A DNA stretch of 64,000 nucleotides from Heliopora coerulea (Eukaryota > Cnidaria > Anthozoa > Scleralcyonacea > Helioporidae). The notes beneath the pieces were generated by a model, which was not told the origin of the DNA, searched no databases, and worked only from the letters and a program-made list of their open reading frames with translations. The DNA lies in NCBI GenBank assembly GCA_030142905.1, contig JASJOG010000006.1, positions 186,001 to 250,000 of the forward strand, given 5' to 3'. This document shows, piece after piece, positions 20,606 to 31,529 of this stretch (the first letter of the stretch is position 1; the number at the start of each line of letters is the position of its first letter). The position numbers and the translations under genes were made by a program.

Positions 20606-23600
20606 GAGACAGAAGCCTTTTTTGATAGCGGCATATTGCTTAGAGCCACCCAGCCTGAATGATATGAAGTCAAGGTCATAAACCTGTGTCCAAATTAATT
20701 TGCTCGTACAACCAATATGGAAAAACTTGCGCATTATCTGCGGCCCTGCTTCTCTTATTGAGTGCGTGAAAAAGGTGCAATGGACGATTGCACATTTTCT
20801 TCCAGGCTAACTTTAATTCTTCAGAACAACAAAATCTGCTGCGAAACGGTCGCAATAGTTCGATTGATACCACTGATATAAGTAAAGACGGTTGTTACCC
20901 GCAGCCGATGAGCTGATTGATCCAAATCGCTGTACAAACATCCAGGTATATGTTTGGCATTTTAAATCCAGGTATATGGCAGGCATCTTAAATATTCTTC
21001 TATATGCAATTATATTAGCCGTTCGAGTCTTGTTGTTGTGTTAAATTTCTTTAGTATTCCCAAAAGCTTGTAAACGGGCCTTGATAGACTAGTTCAAATG
21101 AATCGACATATAACAATATTTATATGCTTGACATTTATGAATATAGTCTAGTGCTTCACGAATTGCCAATGTCAGTTAGGTTTTACGAACGTAAACATCC
21201 ACTATATGCGCAACAATTTCAGTTAATCGGTAGAAACACCTAACCGTGATTATTTTCCTGTCTCACGAGCTTTTTGTACTTTTCCATTTGCATGATATAA
21301 AATTATTGGATTTTCTTCCTCAATACGTGCTGCGAATATAACTTCTGTTCTTATCATGCTCTTATCACCACAGTCTTGCGAAAATTTTTCTTATTTATAC
21401 TGGGTGATGTAAATGAATTATCCAATAGTTCTAATAGCAACAAATAGCCCTACACAATATACTTTTCTGGCCTCTTCGAGAAACTGCTTTCAACTATATA
21501 AGGCCATGGACACAATAAAGATTACCAATTGTATTCATCAACATATGCCACGCAATGAATGCGCCAGACCACTAGTACTAACAGACGTAAATACTTGATT
21601 AAATAATTCCTTTTTGCCTTTCGGAATAAAAAGAACAAAAATTCGTTTCATCAGAGTAGACGTAAACACTTCATTAATTATCTCCTTTTTTGTGCCATAC
21701 AATGAGAAGACGAGAGCTATAGCTATGGTAGACATAAACACTTCATTAAATCCCTTTTTCATCAATAACCCACAGTTTGGTTTCTAAATGAGAATCAATG
21801 TATGGGAAAATCAAAGTAGCTTATCCTCCCTCACTCCCCAAATTCGATCGCGCCACCGGCAAAATCATTACACCTACAATTTAGAAATTTATACTTATAT
21901 AAGCACTACCTTCTGGCTTTCACACCTTCTCAAGTACAGCCGTTATAACAGCCCAACAACATTTATTAAGTAAGGGTTAATCAATGGTCACGAGTGTGAT
22001 AAAGGATTTAACATCGCGATGTAAGCTTAACGGCCACGAGGAGCCGTAGCCCCGAAGTGGCTGTTCAAAGCTTTACGAGCTTTGATTGACCACCTTATCT
22101 TATTTCTCACCCACAATGGTCGAAAAAACGTTAGTCGTTAGGAATTAAGATGTTGACTCATTTGCATGCAATAAGCGGTTTATCTCACTGTTTTCAAAGG
22201 TGAGAAGTGTGATATGTGGTTATCACGTTTTTTGAAAGATTATTACGCTCCTGAATACTAATGTGTGGAGTAAAGGATTTAACGCTTCTGTTGAAACAAT
22301 GAATTGCAGGTGTGTTATGAAATAACTTCTTTTACAAATATTCTGCGATCTTCCTTTCTTTAACCACGATCCTTTTGTATAAAGTTTAGAGGTTAACTAT
22401 TCGCATAAATGGGCTATACGGATTTAGCCTCGTGTATTCTGTAACAAAAGGGAAATTAAATATTCATTCATTATCAGTGAGTGAGTGGACAAAAATCTTG
22501 CTGATCGACGAGAGAAGAAAGCGTGAAAAATTTAAATATCAAATATTAGTACACTGAACTAAAATTGGCGATCCATAGGTAGTTCAATCATTTTCTTTTT
22601 TACATTAGTCATTTTATTTTGTTTGTTTGTTTTACTCTGGTTTACTCTGAGTGCCATAACGACATTACGGCAAAAGCGACTTACGGTCAGTTTCTGTCGA
22701 TATGTCCATAAAGTGAACAAGCTGGTAACATAACATAAAAGGAGCACAATGTCGAGGAAGTGACAACAAAAGGGAAAACTGATCTTTTCTTCATGTCATT
22801 ATGTTCATGTCCCTATGTCGTTATGTCACTGGTGTGAATTAGGACTAACCAGTGCGTGAGGATAAATAATTATTAATGTTAATTTAAAATTAAAAATAAT
22901 AGGAATTCGAAATAATTATCGCAGGTAGATTTTTGGTGGGGTTGCCAGCCTAAAATTTTCAATGGCGAGCTTAAAATTTCAATGGCGAGTTTTCTTCTTA
23001 CGGTTAAAGCATGGGTATCATCGAAGAAAGAGTCGTCAATCCCTTACCCATCTACCAAATGAATGATGGATATAAAACGTATTGAAAACCAAATGACATT
23101 TGCATACTCAATTTGAATACGACTACTTAAACAATACTAATAACCAAACACGGGCACTCTTGTGGTTCTCTGTGGTTAACAAACTATGCGGTGAAGGTAT
23201 TGTGATTATATCAAAGACATTTACCACAAAATGGTAGTTTTACTATGTGGGTTGTAAAAATTGCAAAAATGTCTCGAATTGGCACTTGAGTGTCATATGT
23301 GCATAGGAACTTTCGTGAATTGAGCAAGCTTAAAGAACTAATGAATTAAAAAAACTAATGGAAGTTAAGTTCTTGAACTAAATAAATCCTCCATATTTGT
23401 TTTATAAATGGTTACGGCTAGCAGTTGTTTTCTGATGCAATAGCTTTCTTACAACTTAATTGGAGTAATTAAATGAGACGTTTGTTTAAAGTCAAATACT
23501 CTGGCAAGTGTTCACAATGATCAGACGACCACTGTAGGTCGGCATCGTTTCTTATTTCCGCACGCACGGTAATGTGATGGTCGTAAATCTATCTTTTGAC

Positions 23601-25254
23601 TACGTACAATGCCTTTGACAGCGAGTAGAAAGGATAGAGTTTTTTTAATGTTCATTAGATTTGAGGTCGTTTCTAAGGATAGATGATCCGTTTAATACGT
23701 TTGCTTCATAATTTCGTCAAATAACTAAAAAGCTAAATCACACCCATTCACAAGCATCCAATAAACAATTCTTTACGAGAACAAACCACAAGAATCAAGC
23801 AATTACGCCACCTCCATATTGCAATGCTAGTGGTGGTATTGCCACAGGGCACATGTTTTTTGATGATGTGATCACATGCTAATTTATTACAACAGATTTT
23901 CACAAAGATTGTTTCTTTGAGTTTGCTTGCTCTTTAAGTGGCATGTAGATCATGTTACATGACCTAAAATATATATTTACTTTACACAGACTTTTAAATG
24001 TCTGAATTTTAAGTTGAGAGTAAACATTTTCATGATTGTGTGACTAGAAGATTCTGTCGATTAATCAAAAACGGTTGGTATTTACGTTGAGTAGTGAGGA
24101 AATCATTAGGAATTGTTGAACTTTGATCATTCAAATGTGTACCCCTAAAGTATGCGTTCGTGAATTTCTAACGCCACGTGAGAAAAAAACCGGAAAATCA
24201 AAAGCCAAAAGTTTATATTGTATGTTGAGGCAATGTTTTGTTTCGCAAAATTACTAACGGAAGTTTTTTGTTTTGGTAAATGTTCAATTCTACATTCTTC
24301 TCCTTATGAAGACCTTTGTCTCTGGCAGGTAGTGAAATAAAGAAGGACAAGTGTGATGTCGAGATTTCCTGAGCAAACAGCTGCATCTCCTCGACAGCTA
24401 TTATATAGCTAAACTAGTTCTTCTATTGTCTATTGCCATTTATTAGTTATAGTTTTGCCATGTATTTTAGCAGTGACCTTAAATAGTTCCAGCAATGTTT
24501 TTTTTTTCTGTTTTTCTGTGTCCCTTTGAACAGATCACCAGTAATCATAAAGTGGGAAAAAAACAATGGTTTTAAGCCAGTATGACGGCATTTTATATAT
24601 GAGCGAGAAGTGATCGACCTGTTGAGTCTAAGATATTGTAAATGTTAGTGGGATCACTGATTTTTGTTGATTATTGAAGCACGCTTATTGGGAAGTTGAG
24701 AATGTAGATTTAGAGCTAACCGCTTTCTTAGACTTTAACGTGATTCATTTATGCCTACCTTCGTGGCTCGACGCGGCGAAGCGCACCAAATTAACTTCCT
24801 GCGGATCAAGCGCTATCATAACATCCTTTGTCGGTGTTGGTTCCAATATCTAACTATTGCCACCAGACATTTAAGTAAATCCTCCTATTCAATGAGCTAA
24901 CAGCAATGAAAACAGAACTGTCGAGGTAGCATATGGTATGCATTCACTGATATGAACGTGAACAAGAGTAATCTCAATTTTCCCCTTTGGAGATGTCATA
25001 TTCATTAGCGTTTGTGCTCAAGACAAAGATTGATTTATATGACACGCACACTTCAGCAATTGCAGTTTTGAAGAAAAACTACAAAGACAATTGTTTAATT
25101 AGTTTCGTTAATGTTCCTTCAAAGAAGAAATAAAACACGCAGACATTTTTGATAGAGGGAAGCAATTTGAACAAGAATGAATCTGATTATAGACAACTGT
25201 TATATCATGGATATGGCATTCAAACTTCGTGGCGTTGGATATGTCAGGGACTAG
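20606..25254. other. Long stretch without a supportable gene
   Basis: The ORFs present are all 60-75 codons and unrecognised. A weak imperfect inverted structure lies at 22030-22085 (GCCACGAGG..AAGTGGC, AAAGCTTTACGAGCTTT). The sequence is AT-rich with no promoter, exon or repeat I can defend. It may be intergenic or a large intron. Confidence 0.4.
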
Positions 25255-25362
25255 AGCTCGACAGGCTTCGACTGGCCATTGTGCCATCGTACCATAGAAC
25301 AACAGTCAGCCATTGTTCCGTGGCGCGATGGCACAATGACCAGTCCAAGCCTGCAGCTCGAG
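25255..25362 (+). repeat. Long imperfect hairpin (about 48-nt arms, 8-nt loop)
   Basis: The left arm GCTCGA..CAGGCTT..GACTGG..CATTGTGCCATCG..CCA..GAACAA pairs with the right arm around the loop near 25303-25310. The longest perfect block is 13 bp. Arms differ by scattered substitutions, several G-U compatible, and one 4-nt bulge (GCTG). It lies within three overlapping ORFs on both strands that are explained by the palindrome. It could be a foldback element or a small-RNA hairpin precursor. Confidence 0.6.
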
Positions 25363-27319
25363 CCCTGGCACTGTTGAGACAGCGGGAGAGAGATGACCCG
25401 TTCAGTTTTAAGGTCTTTGTATACAATTAGCGCGATAAATCTGAAGTGAAATAGCATGGCTTTACTTCAAAACTAACCTGTTTACAATCACACACTTTTT
25501 TAAGGTGGAAAATTATAATTTATTTCTAGTCAAGAAACTCGTGCATGCATATGTTAATTTTTAGGACCTTGATCGTTAATTCTTTCCGACATCTCTAATA
25601 TGGACAAGATGATGCTGTTTACATATGGCGGTAAAATCCGAAAGGCAGATATAAAGTATATCCCCTACCAATATTAACTTGAATATAGTTATTTATATAA
25701 CTTTAAGGACATGCCGGGTGGTAAAACATCAAGGTATTATCTGATTTAAACGCGAAATGCTTCAAATGATCAAACAAGTGTATATAATTCTTGTTATGGT
25801 CTATAATATCATATTTTGGCCACGATTTCGCGTTGGAAAAGTTAGCAGTTCATTCCAAAAGCTCCAATTTTTCGAAAGGAGTAGAAAACTTCATCAAGTT
25901 TGCCAGACGATTGCCTAAGCTTTCATCAAACAATATTCCACAATTGCATCTGAATAAATAACGTACATAAAATTATTCACTTTAATGTTTTGGAGGAAAT
26001 TTTTTATTCCTTTATCATGTAGAAACAGACACTGCTCTCAAAAAAGCAACCCAATTTCAAAAATGTAATCAAATAGTAAAGAAGTTCTTAGTGGTAAGAC
26101 GGTGTCCTTCTGGTGTGGCTGTGGATAAAATTTACACTGGCGAAAGTATATTTCCACAATAGCCTTAATGGTTAAAACAAGACTCCATAAACTAAGAGGT
26201 CTATTTGAGAAAAGAACTAAGATTAGGCTGGGCCAAGATGACGGAAAGTTCAGGGAGGCAAAGGCCTGATGAGTAATATCGTTCTCATCATTTATCTTGT
26301 ACCATGCCAAAGCAAATAAATCCTGTGCAAGAGACTGGTTTGTTCCATTTCGTCATTTTTACTCAGGGGCCACTGCAAACATGGTCACCTCGAGCCATAA
26401 TTAGCTTCACATCCTTCAATCTTTCTTTTGGCTTCTAAATAATACACTGTTTGACTAGTCTTGTGACCATCCCTTTAACCCTTTAAATAAAATTCAGTTA
26501 CTGTACTAGGTAACCAATCTTCAGTACGGTACCCATCCCCGTAGGAATAATATGCTTAAGAGCAACTGTATGCATCATTAAATCCATTCATAACTTTGAT
26601 CAATGGTCACAGTTTGCACATAAGGAAATAATCTTTGAGTTTCGTGGAATATGAATCAAGAAATTGTTTTTTACATGTAAAATTGTAAATTCATATTCGA
26701 AAACTACTGACCAATTTGAAAATATGCATTATAGATTATCGATCATGGAATTTTGTTTAGTAATATTCAGTTTCTTCTTCCACTTCTGCTTGTGTAAATT
26801 ATGTAGTGTAATCAAAGATATTAGCTGTTTTCCGACCAAAATAAGAGACATTTCTAAATTTAACTTTGACTCAAGAAAAACAGTTTTCGGTTAGTTTTCT
26901 TATGGATATTTAAAATTTTGCCCAATATAACCAAAAATAAGTTCCGACTTCATTTATTCAGCTACCCACGCAAGACTTTCAGCATTACATCTGATACCAG
27001 GTCATTCAGTACAGACTACTCTAGTGACTTCTGACGACACCATGACAGCCACTGACAGTATCAGCGTTGATACATCACAAATGAATGATAATATATTGTA
27101 TTTTAAGTACTAATGATATATGTTATTAAAACATATACAACATGACTAGTTCTATCATACCTTTAGATACTACCATGTGACATACATATTGCGTCAAAGT
27201 TGATGCTTTGTTGCATCTGTTCTTTCAGACTGCAACAGTTTTGTTGAGAACGTACATGATTCCTCTGTCTCATTAAACTGATACGACAATGCCAAACTAG
27301 CATGACTGCTACAGACCAA
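25363..27319. other. No recognised gene
   Basis: ORFs up to 90 codons (26038-26310, -) without family resemblance. No repeats seen. Confidence 0.4.
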
Positions 27320-27610
27320 CAATCTGTTGGTTTGTCAGTGCCTCATCAGTTTGATGTGACATAACGATACATACATGTTGTTTAATGAACTGTTGGAGTC
27401 TGTTTGGGCAGATGCGATAAAGTAACACCTCATGCAGGCTCTAACAGAATATTATGTCATATGTCAACATTGATTCTTCATGTATGGTACAACAAGCCAT
27501 GCCATGTTTCAACACAATCTGACATCAGCAAGCCGGACAACGTTACAATTTAGTATCGACATACCAGCCACAATACGGTCAGCTGCTGGTGTTGTCAAAA
27601 GCTGCTGGTC
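27320..27610 (+). repeat. Diverged interspersed repeat, copy 2
   Basis: Partner of 690-975: the same order of GTTGGTTTG, CAGTGC, CAGTTTGAT, CAGATGCGATAAAG, ATGGTACAAC and CTGGTGTTGTC. Confidence 0.4.
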
Positions 27611-29760
27611 TGATATCAGCACTATTTCAGAAAATTGTGTACAATTTCCTTAACAAGAGTTGATACCAGACCTGATACTGAACAACTTCCATGAGACTGG
27701 TGATTAATAAGTGGTGAGATATTTTGCTTGTAAACAGAGGTGTAACCGAGAGAGGAATAATGGGGGCAATTTCCTTACTCTCTGATAAGTGAGATAAATT
27801 GTTTGTCACTGCAAAATATTTCATTAACTTATGGAAAATCTTATCTTTTTAGGAGTCTTTTGAGAGCCCTTAAATTTGGATACTTTTCTGAGCGTGTGTG
27901 TATCTGTGTATATCAAATTTACTTCTTTCTCACAGACATAGAAATAAAATTTGAAGAGTCATGGAGCTAAAAGTTATTGACTAATTGAACGCTAGAGAAT
28001 ATAGGGCAAAGCTTCTGTCAATAATCCCAGTTTGCCATAAGTCACAAAACAGCCTTCCTGAGATTAAACCAACAGAGAAGGAAATTCTACATCAAAAACC
28101 AGTTATACGGAGATTTTACCGTTAAACTAATATTCTATCCAGACAACACTTCATCCATCCAATAATATTCTATCCAGACAACACACAAACTGCTAAGTTT
28201 GTGTTCCTGTCGGAAAGGAAAGTAAGGAACTTTGCAAGATGTTTGAGTTATTCGGATCCCAAACACTACAGAATAACAGTTCTGATGTCTGCGGTTACAA
28301 CCCAATACTTCCTGGGGGGTTTTCCAAAAATACAAGTTATTCCTACATTTTTTCCAAAATACGGTGGCTTTCAACAGGTTACTATCGGTTGACTGATTTC
28401 TGGCGTCAAGTCCTCCTCCAATTTAATTTTAATCTCTAGCTATGTTACTCCTACCACATAATCCAATGTGATTAGGTTTTGGTTTGGGTTTTGGGCTCAA
28501 CTATGTAACCTTGTTTAGTTGCAAAGTTGTTTAATTTTCTTTATAGGTCCCTGAACATTAGGCCAGTTCTGTTCGCATGTGGCGCCAACTATTTTACTTC
28601 CTAGATAATATAGGGTGATCTAGTGATGGTATGCGTTTATTTTTTCTGTAGGCCATCGTTCGCTAAGAAGTTTTTTCAAAGGACAATTTTTCTAAATTTA
28701 TCATATTATGTTTTGTTTCTCTTGTGCCTGCTATTTTTTCCTCCTGAGCAAGAATACCTTGGGCAACTTTTTTTTAATTTGTCAACGGCATCTGGTTGGA
28801 CCTTTCCTTATGAAGAACACCTCCCAAAAAAGTTATGTCGTTAACTCGAGAATCGCATTTTATTCCAGTGACGTCAGAATTTGAGGTGTTCAAGTGACAT
28901 TTCCTCGTGCTGGGACCGTCTTTTCAGTTGAGTAAGATATTGGTAGACACTTGGTTGGTTGTGTTTGAAATAAGTGACGGCAAACTCGTTAATCGTGGTA
29001 AAATTTATCGGACCCGGAAAATATTTTTAGGAAAGAAAACAATTTTTGTTGAAGGGAAAGCAAACTTTTTCGTGCGATAATTCCTGCCTTGTGAGTTATA
29101 CCTCCAAGTCCTAACCTCACTGTATCCAAGCCATGATCTATTTTGACCCAACTTTATAGAAATTATATTATATATTTAATATTGTCTTACACTTTAAACG
29201 ATTTGGATCTTGCTCTTGTGATGCAAAATACCAAGATTAAGGATACATATGTATTTGACGGCTACCGCTCCTGTCAGAAATATTTGAAAATTACAACCTG
29301 CAGTTTGGCGCATCTTGGATTCCGTTGACGTAAAACAAGAATTCTTCTCTGCCTGTCCTTTTATCATGCCTATTTTTAGGGGAAAATATTTTAAATTCTT
29401 TATTAAAAACTTGGCAAACGTTATTTACATCAGAATCGAGGCACGAGACATAAAGTCTGGCAGTTTGATTCGTCATGTCCGGTTTTTCAACAGTCGCGGA
29501 ATCCAAACGGATGTTACTTGAAGTGCAAGACATAAATGACTTTTTTTATTCATTTCCTTTTAGTCAAATAGAGGCCTATCTAGGATTGTTTACCTGCGTC
29601 AAATTTTTTTGCGTTGCCACATCACGTGCAGAAGTGCGTCTGAGCCTTCCGAACATTTCTCAAAAGAGCTGGTGAATTGGCCCGTGATAGGACGTCAAAT
29701 CCAAAGTATTCCAAAGACAGAACCACCAATCACCAATGCGGAGATAAAAATGCGATTAAG
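27611..29760. other. No recognised gene
   Basis: ORFs of 60-80 codons on both strands, several overlapping (28135-28439), none recognised. A near repeat of ATTCTATCCAGACAACAC occurs at 28131 and 28167. Confidence 0.4.
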
Positions 29761-30202
29761 CCACTGACCTCTAGAGAAGACTGGATCGAGCATCCTATTG
29801 TTTGAGAGGCCCAGAAAATGAAGCCAGCGAAATTTGACCCGCGCCTTTACTAAGGGACCGAAGTCGTTGTAAATCTTTTTGCCTAGCACTTTCAAAAATA
29901 TTTCCTGGTCCTCTATATGACAAAATGAAACGATTTCTATATGACAAAATGAAACGATTTTGTCAACAGAAATCCTATACGGATCATACCGACGTCGTAC
30001 AGTTGGTCTCTTAGCAATAGCCGCCACAATCCACTTCTGGCTTCTTTTTCTGAACAACTTCTATTAAACTTTATTCGTGTATTTTTGTCTATTCCTGAAT
30101 GATGACACTACATCTCCGAATTTTGAGCTGGGCTCTCATCTTCATTTTACGTCATGGGATCATGCTTGGGATGTTCGATCCAATCTTCTCTAGAGGTCAG
30201 TG
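29761..30202. mobile_element. Inverted-repeat element, CCACTGACCTCTAGAGAAGA ends
   Basis: The left end (29761-29795) and its inverted copy (30167-30202) match over about 35 nt with a few differences. About 370 nt lie between, including an exact 23-24 nt tandem duplication (TATATGACAAAATGAAACGA.., 29914-29960). Part of the inside is shared with 8303-8400, so the element is repeated in the genome. The 120-codon minus-strand ORF (29695-30057), which shows the duplication as a doubled IVSFCHIE, is not taken as a gene. Confidence 0.55.
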
Positions 30203-30340
30203 GTAGTAGTCAGTGAGAGCGACGTGAACGGCCTGGCCCATTCATAATTAAACGGAAAGATAGGGTGCTGCTCAGGCATTTCTGAATCAACGCAGAAAAA
30301 GTTTAAACGGGTAGTACTCTACTAAAAAACGAGAGACCAA

Positions 30341-30380
30341 GATACTGACGTTTCGAACTAAAGCTCATCATCGGAGTCAA
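30341..30380 (-). ncRNA. Hammerhead-like motif, mutated core
   Basis: Minus strand: GACU, then CCGAUGA where CUGAUGA is expected, stem II GAGC/GUUC with a UUUA loop, GAAAC, GUC, AGU. The layout matches the motif at 16039-16084, including the minimal ACGU helix III and the extra U before stem II. The core U-to-C change should abolish cleavage. Confidence 0.35.
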
Positions 30381-31447
30381 AAAACCTTCTTGTAATTAAA
30401 GAGCTGCCTGATTTTAAACTGGGCCAGAAACCCACACATGGCCAGAAATCAAGGATACGATCGACGACAAAGATACGCACTGTTCTCTTAACAGACAATT
30501 TTAAGATGGTGGCTTTATATAGATTTGACAGGGCAAAGTCGGCAAGGCAAAACTCTTTTATGATACAGCGATTAAATTTCCTACAATTGCACATCTACAA
30601 CAAAAATAAAAATAAGACAAGCATTCATCATTGCAAATTCTGTTACAAATCGTCAAAGCTAAATAGGTTCACGAGAATTTGATAATACCTCTTACTCCAT
30701 GTGTACACATCTGTTAAGTCCACAAGGTTTAGTCAAGTGTGTCTCTGAGCCACCGATTTGGCAATGTCTGAGTGGTGTTTCGAGCGGGTCTGTACGTCTG
30801 AATGTACTCGGAAAGTATGATACTTTGTTTTACATTTCTTTTGAGAGCATTTTCACCTCCTCAAATAGCTTTCTAAACGTCTTGAAATGTGTGGTTTTCG
30901 TGCCTAAGAATATGTGTAAATTTAATCCATCAATCAACCAGACAAGTACCGAACTTGGCGTAAACAAACGAAATATTGCTCGACAACTGCTTAAAATTTA
31001 CCAAGAAAAATGTTTTTGCTAGTAAACTTTTTAATCTTTTTTATTCTAATAAAATTCTCTTTGTAATTTAACGATGTCTGATGTTCCACAAGCTGGGCCA
31101 TTTGATTAAATTTTATTCGAAATGGAAATTGACTATTGAAAATTTGCCATTAGCATACGCTAGTAAATAAAGCGTTCAGAAATTGAGCCCGCAGTTCAAA
31201 CCGATTCCTGTCCTCAATATCTGGCCATGATTCATACCTCTATACAGAATGTTTCATGAATTGACCTACAATGCTAAAAACAACTAGAAAATTGATTTAG
31301 AAAAGTGATCAAAAAATTATTCTGAAACTGAGAGTCAAAACACAGCACATCCTCACGGATATCGAGCGTTAAGTTGTCACGAGAATCTCTCGTGCCCTTT
31401 CATTGAACAAAACGAGCATGCTGTTCTCAGTTCTACCAACTGAACTT
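30381..31447. other. No recognised gene
   Basis: ORF 30699-31022 (+, 107 codons) begins in TGTACACATCTGTTAAGTCC and has no family resemblance or splice context. Nothing else supported. Confidence 0.4.
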
Positions 31448-31529
31448 GCTACTCTACCAAGCTCAGTTGGTAGAGTAGCAGTCCGATAACCCGAAGATAT
31501 GAGTTCAAATCCCGCTCTAGTCAGTTTTT
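31448..31529 (+). mobile_element. tRNA-like sequence (SINE head or tRNA pseudogene)
   Basis: AGCTCAGTTGGTAGAGTAGC is a typical tRNA D-arm/A box. CCGATAACCCGAAG sits where the anticodon arm would be, and GAGTTCAAATCCC is a T-arm/B box, followed by TTTTT. The 5' acceptor half is replaced by an inverted copy of the D arm (GCTACTCTACCAA / TTGGTAGAGTAGC, 13 bp perfect), so no cloverleaf acceptor forms. Not a functional tRNA; probably a SINE fragment. Confidence 0.55.

Noticed and set aside
22025..22085. Possible MITE from GCCACGAGG..AAGTGGC and AAAGCTTTACGAGCTTT
   Set aside because: Only short stems; no matching ends or duplication found.
29695..30057. 120-codon minus-strand ORF with doubled IVSFCHIE
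   Set aside because: Lies across an inverted-repeat mobile element and starts in its body; the doubling is a DNA tandem duplication.
31448..31529. Functional tRNA gene
   Set aside because: The acceptor stem cannot form and position 33 is C; the 5' half is a palindrome.
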